In this document: positions 1-7,306 of the stretch, piece after piece | Layout of the letters: every line of letters starts with the position of its first letter | How positions within the stretch are numbered: position 1 is the stretch's first letter | NCBI GenBank assembly: GCA_963788115.1 | Contig: CAWBFD010000004.1 | Coordinates: forward strand, 1,178,001 to 1,242,000 | Length of the DNA: 64,000 nt | Direction of reading: 5' to 3' | Origin: CAWBFD01 sp963788115 | GTDB lineage: Bacteria > Actinomycetota > Thermoleophilia > Solirubrobacterales > 70-9 | The notes under the pieces: generated by a model | Seen by the model: only the letters and a program-made list of their open reading frames with translations | What the model was told of the DNA's origin: nothing | Databases searched by the model: none | Program-made: the position numbers and the translations under genes

Positions 1-620
1 GAGAGGTCGGGCGCGAGGACACCCCGCATCGCGGCTCGTACCTGTCGAGCTACGAGCGGTCGAAGACCGAGGGTGAGCGCGCAGCGCTGGCGGCCGGCCG
101 CGAGTCCGGGGTCGAGGTGGTCTGCGTCAACCCCTCCTCGGTGCAGGGGCCCGGGCGCGCCGGTGGAACGGGCCGGATCCTGCTCGCCTTCCTCGACGGC
201 CGGCTCAAGGTGTTCGTCGACACGAACGTCAGCCTGGTCGACATCGACGACTGCGCCGAGGGCCACATCCTGGCCGCGGAGCGAGGGGTGCCCGGCGAGC
301 GATATCTGCTGAACGGAATCGCCCTCACGCTGTCGGAGGCGCTCGCCCTCGCTGCCGAGGTCGCGGGCGTCGAGCGAAGCCCGAGGCTCGTTCCTCGGGC
401 GGTGGCCCTTCCGGCGGCCTCGATCGCCGAGGCCGGCTTCCGCCTCGCCCGCCGCGAGCCCCCGGTCTGTCGCGAGATGGTCCGCACCCTGCTGCACGGC
501 CACCGCTACGACGGGTCGCGGGCCGAGCGCGAGCTGGGCCTCCGCTACACCGAGCCGCGTGAGACCGTTCGCCGGATCGTGGAGTGGGCGAGGGGGGCCG
601 GCCTGCTCCGGTCCGGCTGA
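1..620 (+). CDS. NAD(P)-dependent epimerase/dehydratase (SDR), C-terminal part
   Basis: The reading frame is open from the window edge (first full codon at position 3), so the N-terminal Rossmann glycine motif lies outside. Residues YERSK near the start of the visible part fit the YxxxK catalytic pair of extended short-chain dehydrogenases. They are followed by VNPSSVQGPG, a typical segment after the catalytic helix, and by a VDIDDCAEGH segment like the conserved region that binds substrate in the epimerase/dihydroflavonol-reductase group. About 205 residues are visible, compared with roughly 320 for the family. The substrate cannot be told from this part. It is followed by a 264-base intergenic region with a palindromic repeat and a hairpin. 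Confidence 0.8.
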   Translation, partial: EVGREDTPHRGSYLSSYERSKTEGERAALAAGRESGVEVVCVNPSSVQGPGRAGGTGRILLAFLDGRLKVFVDTNVSLVDIDDCAEGHILAAERGVPGERYLLNGIALTLSEALALAAEVAGVERSPRLVPRAVALPAASIAEAGFRLARREPPVCREMVRTLLHGHRYDGSRAERELGLRYTEPRETVRRIVEWARGAGLLRSG

Positions 621-664
621 GCCGTCGGCGGTGGCTCGCTCGCGCCGGAGGGGGTCTCGGGGTC

Positions 665-754
665 GGGGTATCGCCCGACCGGGGGCTCTGCCCGGCATGG
701 ATGCCTGTTCGGGCAGGAGGGCGGGACGCCCGTCCCCCGGGCGGGCGATACCCG
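665..754 (-). repeat. Palindromic intergenic repeat, family 1, copy 1
   Basis: A GC-rich element of about 90 nt bounded by CGGGGTATCGCCCG on the left and CGGGCGATACCCG on the right, which are inverted repeats of each other. Its reverse complement aligns along its whole length with the elements at 25211-25298 and 35087-35177, including a shared internal GGGCAGAGCCCC segment. It lies between two genes on the plus strand and contains no credible gene. Confidence 0.75.
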
Positions 755-784
755 GCCCCGAGGCCGACGCGCCCATCCCCGCGG

Positions 785-824
785 CTGGCGCCTTATCGAG
801 TCATATAGACCCAAAAGGCGCCAG
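785..824. terminator. Perfect 10-bp inverted repeat (hairpin)
   Basis: CTGGCGCCTT (785-794) and AAGGCGCCAG (815-824) are perfect inverted repeats with a 20-nt loop. The position after the SDR gene and before the next gene fits a transcription terminator. There is no strong T run, so a protein-binding site or other structural role is also possible. Confidence 0.45.
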
Positions 825-884
825 TAGCACCCGCTGGCGCCGCTCGTGGGCGACCCAACCGCCGCTGGTTGAGAGACTCCGCCG

Positions 885-1163
885 ATGGCCCTGCGCGCCG
901 GCCCCTACACCTTCTCCCACGTGACCTACGACCCCCCGAGCGACGTGCTCTACGCCGCGATGGGCGAGCCCCGCCCGGGGACGAGGCGGGAGACGCCGGA
1001 GCGCCATCTCCTGCGCTTCGACGAGCGCGGCCGCTTCTTCGGCTTGATCCTGGTCGGGCCTCGCGAGCAGCTCGAGCGCGAGGGCGGCGTGTTCGTGAGC
1101 CTGCCCTCGGGCGAGCGGGTTCGGGTGCAGGGGGTGGAGGGCGTGCTCCGCGACGGCGGATAG
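885..1163 (+). CDS. Small DUF2283-like protein
   Basis: The gene encodes 92 residues. The start YDPPSDVLYAAM, followed by a mid-protein LLRFDERGRFFGLILV stretch, resembles the beta-rich DUF2283/YuzE family, whose members typically read YDxxxDxLYI and then DxxGxxxGIEI. The molecular role of that family is not established. No clear Shine-Dalgarno precedes the ATG. The assignment rests on motif resemblance only. Confidence 0.6.
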   Translation: MALRAGPYTFSHVTYDPPSDVLYAAMGEPRPGTRRETPERHLLRFDERGRFFGLILVGPREQLEREGGVFVSLPSGERVRVQGVEGVLRDGG

Positions 1164-1218
1164 GGCATAGGGCCCGATCTCACATTCGCGCCCCTCGCGC
1201 CGTTTAATCAGTGAGCCG

Positions 1219-1716
1219 ATGAGCCACGCGACGTCACCGAGCCCGCCGCCGTTTCAGGCATTCCTGGACCAGCATCAGGCGACAGTGATGGCGTTCTGCC
1301 GGGCGATGGTCGGGCCCGACGATGCGGACGACTGCTTCCAGGAGACGTTCATCGCCGCGCTGCGGGCTTACGACCGCATGGATGGGCGGAAACCGCGGGC
1401 CTGGGTGCTGACCATCGCCCGGCGCAAGGCGATCGACGTTCATCGCGCCCGCGCTCGGCGGCCGGAGCCTCGCGCCGAGGTCCCCGAGCAGGCCGCACAC
1501 GACGACGCCGATCCCGATCCGTCTGAGTTATGGGTCGCCGTCGCCGACCTGCCGCCGAAGCAGCGCGGCGCTGTGGCGCTTCGGTTCGCGGCCGACCTCG
1601 CCTACCGCGAGGTTGCCGAGGCGCTCGGGTCCTCGGAGGAGGCCGCTCGGCGGAGCGTGCACGAAGGCCTCAAGCGCCTACGAGAGAGAATCGAAGTCGA
1701 AGGAGGAAAGCGATGA
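1219..1716 (+). CDS. ECF-type RNA polymerase sigma factor
   Basis: 165 residues. Region 2 is visible at about residues 14-80 (FLDQHQATVMAFCRAMVG, then DADDCFQETFIAALRAY and RAWVLTIARRKAID), and region 4 at about 110-160 (LPPKQRGAVALRFAADLAYREVAEALG), so this is a two-domain sigma-70 family member without region 1 or a C-terminal extension. No anti-sigma factor lies beside it. Its stop codon overlaps the start of the following methyltransferase gene (ATGA), so the two are probably translated together. This suggests a role in a DNA-alkylation or general stress response, which is inference from context. Confidence 0.88.
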   Translation: MSHATSPSPPPFQAFLDQHQATVMAFCRAMVGPDDADDCFQETFIAALRAYDRMDGRKPRAWVLTIARRKAIDVHRARARRPEPRAEVPEQAAHDDADPDPSELWVAVADLPPKQRGAVALRFAADLAYREVAEALGSSEEAARRSVHEGLKRLRERIEVEGGKR

Positions 1717-2336
1717 TGGCGACCGAGTTGGATGCGAGGTCGATCGGGCGGCGGCTGCAGGCCGGGTCCCGCGAGGATGCGACGGCCGCCGCGCGCGGCC
1801 TCGCCGAGCGCGCCGACGAGGCGGGGCTGCTGGACGTGGCCTATGCCACGGCGGAGACCCCGATGGGTACCGCGATCGTGGCGGCCACGGCACGCGGCCT
1901 CGTCCGGGTCGGGCTGCCGAACCAGGCGGCCGACACGGTTCTCGACCAGCTGGCGAGGGAGGTCTCCCCGCGGGTGCTCGAGTGGCGCGGCCGGCTGGAC
2001 GACGTTCTGCGCGAGCTCGACGAGTACTTCGAGGGCCGCCGCGACCGCTTCGAGCTGCCGCTCGACTGGCGCCTGACCACGGCCCCGTTCGCGCGCAACG
2101 TGTTGCGGGAGACCGCCCGGATCCCGTTCGGGCTGACCTCGACCTACTCCCAGGTCGCCGCCAAGGCCGGCAACCCGCGCGCCTCGCGCGCCGCCGGCAA
2201 CGCCCTGGGCTCGAACCCGATCCCGATCGTGGTCCCGTGCCATCGCGTGCTCCGCGCCGGCGGCGCCATCGGTGGCTACGGGGGAGGGCCCGAGATGAAG
2301 GAGTTCCTGCTGCGGCTCGAGGGCGCGATCGCGTAG
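1713..2336 (+). CDS. ogt: Methylated-DNA-[protein]-cysteine S-methyltransferase
   Basis: The protein transfers alkyl groups from O6-alkylguanine in DNA to its own cysteine. The signature PCHRV contains the acceptor, Cys176 of 207 residues. It is followed by the GAIGGYGGG loop and preceded by a winged-helix region (IPFGLTSTYSQVAAKAGNPRASRAAGNAL). The N-terminal ~60 residues are helical and extend beyond the minimal Ogt domain. The ATG at 1713 is chosen because AGGAGG lies at 1701-1706, and it overlaps the stop of the sigma-factor gene; an adjacent in-frame ATG at 1716 is an alternative. Coupling to a sigma factor hints at co-regulation. Confidence 0.9.
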   Translation: MMATELDARSIGRRLQAGSREDATAAARGLAERADEAGLLDVAYATAETPMGTAIVAATARGLVRVGLPNQAADTVLDQLAREVSPRVLEWRGRLDDVLRELDEYFEGRRDRFELPLDWRLTTAPFARNVLRETARIPFGLTSTYSQVAAKAGNPRASRAAGNALGSNPIPIVVPCHRVLRAGGAIGGYGGGPEMKEFLLRLEGAIA

Positions 2337-2352
2337 TCCTCGCCCGGCCTGA

Positions 2353-2403
2353 CCTTGGCGGTTGCTAAGGTTGCCAAGGTATGCAAAGCCAAGGAAGCCA
2401 AGC
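2353..2403 (+). promoter_or_regulatory. Repeat-rich promoter/operator of the HTH gene
   Basis: TAAGGT at 2366-2371 is a plausible -10 element, 9 nt before the ATG at 2381, with no Shine-Dalgarno, so the transcript may be leaderless. The inverted repeats CCTTGGC (2353-2359) and GCCAAGG (2373-2379) flank this -10. Related direct repeats occur at 2364 (GCTAAGG), 2373, 2388 (GCCAAGG) and 2397 (GCCAAGC), with spacings of 9, 15 and 9. The arrangement looks like an autoregulatory operator extending into the first codons. Confidence 0.55.
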
Positions 2404-2860
2404 CGAGCTCACCAAGCGGCAACGCGAGGTCCTCGAGCGGATCGAGCTCGGCTACAGCGTCAAGCAGATCGCGACCGACATCGGCGTCAGCCGCAACGCG
2501 GTGTACCAGACGATCGATCGCCTGCGACGCCAGGGCGCCCTGGCCGAGACCTTCACCGCGAGCGGACAGCCGCCCCGGCGGTCCGAGGCGAGGCAGATCG
2601 GCGCCGCGGCCTTCGGCCCGACGACGCTGGCGCCGCGCGAGAGCGGCCTGCGGAGCCTTCGCGAGCTGGCGCAGGCGGGGAGCGACGAGGCCGCCTACGC
2701 ATCGGCGATCGAGGCAGCGATCGCCTCGGGTGACGTCGCGGCGCTCGCATACGAGCTCGGCCGCGCCGACGCCGAGGGACGCGACGACCTGCCGGTGAAG
2801 CTGGTCGAGGCCGCCCTGCGGCGGATCGCCGTCCTCGACCCCGAGTCCGAGAAGGTGTAG
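2381..2860 (+). CDS. HTH regulator with LuxR/sigma region 4-like domain
   Basis: 159 residues. Residues ~10-55 (LTKRQREVLERI, then QIATDIGVSRNAVYQTIDRLRRQG) form a helix-turn-helix of the LuxR/sigma-4 type. The rest is a helical alanine-rich region without a recognised sensor domain. It may bind the repeat cluster around its own start codon and so regulate itself; this is inference. The first codons are part of that repeat cluster and give a Q/S-rich N-terminus. No kinase gene is nearby, so a two-component role is not supported. Confidence 0.7.
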   Translation: MQSQGSQAELTKRQREVLERIELGYSVKQIATDIGVSRNAVYQTIDRLRRQGALAETFTASGQPPRRSEARQIGAAAFGPTTLAPRESGLRSLRELAQAGSDEAAYASAIEAAIASGDVAALAYELGRADAEGRDDLPVKLVEAALRRIAVLDPESEKV

Positions 2861-2898
2861 AACACCTCCGGAGCCAACCCAGCGGAAGGAAGAAGAGC

Positions 2899-3456
2899 AT
2901 GGTTGTAGTCCTGATCGTGATCGGCGTGATCATCCTGATCGCGCTGGCCTTTGTCCTCATTCGCAACTCGATGATCGGGGCGCGGAACCGGGTCGACGAG
3001 GCCTGGTCGGGCATCGACGTGCAGCTCAAGCGTCGGCACGACCTGATCCCCAACCTGGTCGAGACCGTGAAGGGGTACGCGACCCACGAGCGCGAGACCT
3101 TCGAGAAGGTCACGGCCGCCAGGGCCGATGCGATGAAGGCCCAGGGGCCGGCCGAGTCGAGCGCGGCCGAGGGTCGGCTGTCCGCTGTGCTCGGCGACCT
3201 GAGGGCGGTCGCGGAGAACTATCCCGAGCTGCGGGCGACCGAGAACTTCCAGCAGCTCTCGCGCAATCTGAGCGAGACCGAGGACGAGATTCAGGCCTCC
3301 CGGCGGATCTACAACTCGAACGTACAGGCCTACAACACCCAGATCCAGAAGTTCCCGAACTCGATCGTGGCCGGCAGCGGGGGGTTCACCGCGCGCGAGT
3401 TCTTCGAGATCACCGAGCCGACCGAGCGCGAGGCCCCCAAGGTCAGCTTCAGTTAG
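2899..3456 (+). CDS. lemA: LemA family protein
   Basis: 185 residues with one N-terminal membrane helix (about residues 2-22) followed by a long helical bundle. The family hallmarks NSMIGARNRVDEAWSGIDVQ, LKRRHDLIPNLVETVKGYA and, near the end, RRIYNSNVQAYNTQIQKFP are all present. Family members are membrane-anchored with the helical domain exposed. Their biochemical role is not settled. GGAAGGA lies 8-14 nt before the ATG. The gene stands alone here; no TPM-domain partner follows. Confidence 0.93.
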   Translation: MVVVLIVIGVIILIALAFVLIRNSMIGARNRVDEAWSGIDVQLKRRHDLIPNLVETVKGYATHERETFEKVTAARADAMKAQGPAESSAAEGRLSAVLGDLRAVAENYPELRATENFQQLSRNLSETEDEIQASRRIYNSNVQAYNTQIQKFPNSIVAGSGGFTAREFFEITEPTEREAPKVSFS

Positions 3457-3500
3457 AGCCGTCGCGCACAGGATCTCCCCGCTTGGCCGGCGTGCAGCGG

Positions 3501-3506
3501 TAAGAT
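3501..3506 (+). promoter_or_regulatory. -10-like element TAAGAT
   Basis: TAAGAT lies 10 nt before the ATG of the HD-domain gene, with no Shine-Dalgarno between, fitting a leaderless or very short-leader transcript. Confidence 0.4.
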
Positions 3507-3516
3507 CGCCGGTCTC

Positions 3517-4155
3517 ATGGCCAGCCGTGACGGCGGGCAGGGTGGAGCGCCGCAGTTCGTTCGGGAATCCGAGCTTCTGCGAGGCGCGTTCGCGCTCGCC
3601 GACGATGCGCATGCCGGCCAGCGCCGCCGAGCGGGCGACGCGTATGTGTCGCATCCGGTTGAGACCGCGCGACGGCTGCGAGAGGCCGGCGCGGGAGACG
3701 AGACGGTGGCGGCGGCGCTGCTTCACGACGTGGTCGAGAAGGCGGACCTGGGGCTGGGCGATGTGGTCGAGCGCTTCGGCGTCGAGGTGGGGGAGCTGGT
3801 CGCGGCCCTGACCGAGGACCCTTCGATCGAGCCGTGGACGGAGCGCAAACGGGCGCTCCGCGAGCAGGTGGCCGAGTCGGGGCGCACCGCCACGGAGATC
3901 TACGCCGTGGACAAGCTCTCGAACGTCGTCGATCTGCGCCGCCTCTACGCCCAGCAGGGCGAGGCTGCCGCGGACGCAAGCTACGCCGTGCCCCTCGACG
4001 TCCGGATCCGGGCCTGGCACGAGGACCTGGCCATGGTTTCCCGCGAGCTCCCCGGATTCGATCCGGTCGACGAGCTTCGAGCCGAGCTGGAAGGCCTGGA
4101 GCGTGACCGCTCCGAGGCCCGCCACCGGAGCGAGCTCTCCTCGCAAGTCACGTAG
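3517..4155 (+). CDS. HD-domain phosphohydrolase, SpoT/MESH1-like
   Basis: 212 residues. The region HPVETARRLREAGAGDETVAAALLHDVVE carries the histidine and the HD pair of the metal-dependent phosphohydrolase fold as arranged in the RelA/SpoT hydrolase domain. It is followed by a VAALTEDP segment and a later YAVDKLSNVVDLRRL helix with the distal aspartate. No synthetase, TGS or ACT domain is present, so this is a stand-alone hydrolase, perhaps acting on (p)ppGpp or related nucleotides. The substrate is inferred from fold similarity only. A short GACGG/CCGTC hairpin at 4155-4170 follows the stop. Confidence 0.8.
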   Translation: MASRDGGQGGAPQFVRESELLRGAFALADDAHAGQRRRAGDAYVSHPVETARRLREAGAGDETVAAALLHDVVEKADLGLGDVVERFGVEVGELVAALTEDPSIEPWTERKRALREQVAESGRTATEIYAVDKLSNVVDLRRLYAQQGEAAADASYAVPLDVRIRAWHEDLAMVSRELPGFDPVDELRAELEGLERDRSEARHRSELSSQVT

Positions 4156-4322
4156 ACGGCCTCGACCGTCGGCCGGGCGCGACCCCCGCAGGGATGGAGG
4201 GCCGGGGGGAACGCCGCCGAGGTCGAGCTCCAGCGCGCCTACGACGCCGAGCGCGGCGGCGAGTCCGAGGACGCTCGGTGCCACGGAGGGCACCGAGCGT
4301 GTCCCCGAATGTTCTCGGCTTA

Positions 4323-4511
4323 CTAGGGCGTGGGATCGCCAGGCCCGCCCTGGCTCTTGCAGGAGGCGGGCGGTCATCGTTGGGCCCGGTGCACTGCCCG
4401 CTCTGGCCGGCGCCGTTGCCGCCGTTGGTCGGGGGACGGGCTGGCGAACGCCGGCGCGGTCGTGGCGATCACGAGCGCCGCTGGCGAGAATCGCTGCGAA
4501 TTGCGCTTCAT
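4323..4511 (-). pseudogene. Small secreted protein gene with two compensating frameshifts
   Basis: A strong ribosome binding site (GGAGGAGGTG) precedes an ATG at 4511 on the minus strand. The first 23 codons look like a secretion signal (basic start, then AALVIATTAPAFA ending in an AxA site). The frame then stops at 4374 (45 codons). A glycine/asparagine-rich segment ending GQSGQCTGPNDDRP continues in the next frame, and ASCKSQGGPGDP continues in the original frame to a stop at 4323. One extra base near 4427 and one missing base near 4368 would give a 62-residue secreted peptide with two cysteines. Either an assembly error or a broken gene. Confidence 0.45.
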
Positions 4512-4721
4512 CTTTCACCTCCTCCCTGAGAACTGGCTTCCATACCTCTCCTTTAAGCCCGGGCGAGCGCACGATGTCAACTCCTTTACCTGGTCTCAGG
4601 TAATTCCCTGGCGGAGCGGTGCGACGCGCATCTACGCGCTCGCCCATGACGGACGGCCCCACCCACGCCCGCATATCGGCAGGGTGATCGCGATCAGTCG
4701 CTCGGAGCTCGACCAGCTGCG

Positions 4722-4927
4722 CTAGCGGTGCTTCTCGCGCTTCCTAGCGGTCCGCCGGCGGCCGCTGAACTCGTCGCCGTAGAGGTCGTCGAAGGGGTTC
4801 GGCTCCTCCTCGGGCCCGGCTCGGCGCCACTCCCACAGGGTCCGGATCGCCGTCACCCTCGCCGACGCCGGCGCGCCCCGTCCCGGACGATCTCCTCGAG
4901 GACCGCGATCATCTGCTCGTCAGTCAT
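4722..4927 (-). pseudogene. Small hypothetical protein, split by a frameshift
   Basis: The ATG at 4927 opens MTDEQMIAVLEEIVRDG and stops at 4853 after 24 codons. A second frame, beginning with a GTG at 4856 that overlaps that stop, encodes VTAIRTLWEWRRAG and ends with a charged tail at 4722. Reading upstream in the second frame gives ASARVTAIRTL, which joins smoothly to the first part, so a single ~67-residue helical protein with one indel near 4870 is more likely than two coupled peptides. The helical ARVxAIRxL style resembles small subunits of terminase-like proteins, but this is weak. Confidence 0.5.
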
Positions 4928-5130
4928 TGCCGTGTGTGGGGCGCTTTTTTTACACTGAGCTGGTCGGGGGTACTTGCAACGAGGCTCACCGGGTCGCAAC
5001 CCTCCCCCTTGCCGCCAGTATCTCGCGGACGATTGTCGCCCGCCTGCGATGGCGCCCACCCTCGGCGGATAACGGGAAGCCGGGGCTGACGCTGCCGCTG
5101 ATCCAGGTGCCTACAGCCTCGGCGACGAGG

Positions 5131-5163
5131 CCCCAGCGAGCTACCTGACTGCTCCACCCCGCG
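5131..5163 (-). pseudogene. 5' half of a tRNA-fMet-like gene
   Basis: Read on the minus strand from 5163, the sequence gives an acceptor strand CGCGGGG, then TG, a D-stem GAGC/GCTC around AGTCAGGTA, and the 5' side of an anticodon stem CTGGG. This matches the first ~33 nt of bacterial initiator tRNA. No anticodon loop, 3' anticodon strand, T-arm or acceptor 3' strand follows. The next sequence forms an unrelated hairpin (GCCTCG/CGAGGC). It is therefore a truncated tRNA remnant. Confidence 0.6.
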
Positions 5164-5177
5164 TCGCAGGGTCAAAC

Positions 5178-5762
5178 TTAGCAGCGGTCGGCGGCCATCG
5201 AACGCAGGAAGCCGCGCGTGATCCAGCGGTGCAGGCGTTGCTGCGTATGACCGTAGAGCCACGCTCCGAAGCGGGCAAAGCGCCCGCTCCCACGCAGCCA
5301 CGGATAGAAGTTGCGCACCTCCATCTGCACCCACACCCGCGCCTGCTCGTCCGCTGGCTCGCCGTCGAGCTGCGCGACCGAGAGCCGCAGGAACCCCCGG
5401 CTTCGCCCCTCGCGCGATACGAGCAACCCGCGCTCGATCCGCCATGTCACGGCCGCCCTGTCCTCGCCGAGCTCGTACTCCGGCGCGCGGAACCGCAGCA
5501 GCACCAGCGGGCTCCGGATCAGGACGACGGACTGATGGTCGGCGGCGTATGCCACGCGGACCAGGTCCAGCGTGACGCGCGACAGGAAGCGCCAGTACCC
5601 GGCGGCGGCCCTGTCGAGGAACTTGCGGTCGAGGATCCGCGACAGCGGCTGATCGACGACGAGCACTCCGGCTTGGACCGACCCGAGCGCACCGGTTCGC
5701 GGCACCTTCTCGAGCTCGTCCGGCAACAGCCGCAGGCGGCCGGCGGGCGTGGTCGGGCTCAC
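5178..5762 (-). CDS. Conserved hypothetical protein, coupled to an SDR gene
   Basis: 194 residues from a GTG that overlaps the stop of the upstream gene (GTGA). It has no signal peptide or clear membrane span. Aromatic and arginine-rich stretches (GYWRFLSRVTLDLVRVAYA and later VEVRNFYPWLRGSGRFARFG-like sequence) alternate with beta-type segments. I do not recognise the family. NmrA-type SDR proteins are sometimes fused to, or paired with, a small beta-barrel DUF2867 domain, and this could be a distant version, but I see no diagnostic motif. Confidence 0.65.
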   Translation of the reverse strand: MSPTTPAGRLRLLPDELEKVPRTGALGSVQAGVLVVDQPLSRILDRKFLDRAAAGYWRFLSRVTLDLVRVAYAADHQSVVLIRSPLVLLRFRAPEYELGEDRAAVTWRIERGLLVSREGRSRGFLRLSVAQLDGEPADEQARVWVQMEVRNFYPWLRGSGRFARFGAWLYGHTQQRLHRWITRGFLRSMAADRC

Positions 5763-6670
5763 GGCGCCTCGGGATCGTCGCCGAGCGCGCGCCGCAGCGT
5801 CTCGATGAACGGCGCGGGCTCGATCCCGAACGGCGCGGCCGCCGATGGATCCGTGACGGTGGTCGGCGTCGACAGGCCCTCGATCAGGGGCCGGGCGATC
5901 GCCGCGTCGACCGGTGTGACGAGCCCGATCCACAGCGACGAAAGCCACGGCGTCAGCAGCGGGACCGGGAGCTTCGGACGCCGCCGGGCGCCGAGCGCGT
6001 CGGCCATCCGGTCGAGCATCTCGCCGTACGAGAGCACGTCGGGCCCGCCGATCTGGACTTCCCGCCCCTCGGACGCCGCGACGTCGGGCGCCTTCGCCAG
6101 GTAAGCGACCACGTCGTCGATCCCGATCGGCTGCGTCGGGGTCGCGAGCCACGCCGGCGCGATCATCGCCGGCAGCCGCTGGACCAGATATCGCATTGTC
6201 CTGTAGGACTCGCTCCCGGCGCCGACCACCATCCCGGCGCGGAAGTACGTCAGCGGAGGACCGTGCTCGGCGAGCATCTCCGCCGTGCGGTGGCGGCTTC
6301 GCAGGTGCCGCGATCGTGGCTGGTCGCCGAGCCCGCCGAGGTAGACGACGCGGCGAACGCCCTCGCCCTTCGCCATTCGCGCGAAGTTGAGCGCGCCGCG
6401 GCGCTCACGCTGCTCGAAGTCGCCATTGCCGCCGCGACCCATCGCGTGGACCAGGTAGTAGGCGACCTCGGCATGCTCGCCCACGCCGCGCAGCGAGTCC
6501 GCGTCGAGGACGTCGCCCTCGCGCAGCTCGATCTTCCGGTCGTCAAGGGCTATGGCCCGCGATCTATCCCGGACGAGGCACCGCACGTCCCACCCGCCGG
6601 CCGCGAGCTCGCCCGTGAGGCGCCCTCCCACGAAGCCCGTCGCCCCCGTTACCAGCGCCCGTCTGGACAC
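5759..6670 (-). CDS. NAD(P)H-binding NmrA/YbjT-like SDR protein
   Basis: 303 residues from a GTG at 6670. ALVTGATGFVGGRL at the N-terminus is the GxxGxxG dinucleotide motif, followed by RCLVRD, where the arginines suit NADPH. The family's YLVHAMGRGG and VVYLGGLGD segments follow, but there is no YxxxK, so this is an atypical SDR (NmrA/YbjT group), often linked to quinone or redox sensing. It lies between two conserved hypothetical genes in a tight minus-strand operon, with 2 nt from the upstream stop and a 4-nt overlap downstream. Confidence 0.85.
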   Translation of the reverse strand: MSRRALVTGATGFVGGRLTGELAAGGWDVRCLVRDRSRAIALDDRKIELREGDVLDADSLRGVGEHAEVAYYLVHAMGRGGNGDFEQRERRGALNFARMAKGEGVRRVVYLGGLGDQPRSRHLRSRHRTAEMLAEHGPPLTYFRAGMVVGAGSESYRTMRYLVQRLPAMIAPAWLATPTQPIGIDDVVAYLAKAPDVAASEGREVQIGGPDVLSYGEMLDRMADALGARRRPKLPVPLLTPWLSSLWIGLVTPVDAAIARPLIEGLSTPTTVTDPSAAAPFGIEPAPFIETLRRALGDDPEAP

Positions 6671-6672
6671 GG

Positions 6673-7002
6673 TCAGCGCTTCCCGCCCGACCCTCCCCTG
6701 AGGAGCGGGACGCCGAAGCGCATGCGCTCGGGGTCGACGTCCGACACGACCGGAACACCGAGCCGCCGAGCGAGGCGATAGGTCCACGCGTACGGCCACG
6801 GGACGGGCACCTCGGGCGCAAACCTGGCCACCGTGCCGTCCATCCGGTCGACCTCGAGCGACACCGTGGCGGTCGGCACGATCAAGCCCTCGGGAGGGCT
6901 GATCCCGGTCACCCGCACCGCCTTCGGGCCGCCGCGCGAGAGCGCGCTGCGAACGTCGCCGGCTGCGCGCGCAAACTTGATCGGGCTCAGGTACCAGGGC
7001 AT
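6673..7002 (-). CDS. Conserved hypothetical protein
   Basis: 109 residues, first gene of the minus-strand operon. Begins MPWYLSPIKFARAAGDVRSAL and contains an EVDRMDGTVARF stretch and a YAWTYRLARRLG helix. No signal peptide or transmembrane helix. The family is not recognised. Its immediate 5' side is a truncated gene remnant on the other strand, so its promoter region may have been rearranged. Confidence 0.6.
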   Translation of the reverse strand: MPWYLSPIKFARAAGDVRSALSRGGPKAVRVTGISPPEGLIVPTATVSLEVDRMDGTVARFAPEVPVPWPYAWTYRLARRLGVPVVSDVDPERMRFGVPLLRGGSGGKR

Positions 7003-7028
7003 CGGCCCGGGGCTACCCCGGCCCGTTG

Positions 7029-7306
7029 GGGCTCAAACAGCGACGGATCGGCGCGATCATCGTTGACCTCACGGCGTGGGCTGGGTGACCTTGATCATCG
7101 GCGTGATCCAGGTCCTCGTCGGCTTCGGCCTGCTCGCGGCCTAGGAGTGGGCGCGCTGGGCGGGCATCTTCACCGCGGCGCTCAAGGCGATCGGACAGAT
7201 CGGCATCGTCACCGCGTTCCCGATCTGGTCGTTCATCATGATCGTGCTCTCGGTCCTGGTGATCTACACCCTGACCGTGCACCCGTACGAGCCTGCCCCA
7301 CGGTGA
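7029..7306 (+). pseudogene. Remnant of a DUF7144-like four-helix membrane protein
   Basis: The frame from about 7029 reads to VDLTAW (7062-7079). After a missing G it continues as GWVTLIIGVIQVLVGFGLL, meets an in-frame TAG at 7142-7144, then continues as EWARWAGIFTAALKAIG and a final hydrophobic segment ending at 7306. This helix order is that of the small actinobacterial membrane family often annotated DUF7144. About the first 60 residues are missing, there is one frameshift and one nonsense codon, so the gene is dead. Confidence 0.75.

Noticed and set aside
2695..4674. 659-codon minus-strand open frame antisense to lemA and the HD gene
   Set aside because: No motifs, opposite to two well-supported genes; typical of high-GC DNA.
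4330..4725. Plus-strand 131-codon frame ending GRVIAISRSELDQLR
   Set aside because: Most of it is antisense to the small secreted gene and has no ribosome site. The last residues resemble the end of excisionase-type HTH proteins but are too short to support a call.
4970..5163. Group I intron interrupting tRNA-fMet
   Set aside because: The 3' exon and the conserved intron core sequences could not be found within about 200 nt.
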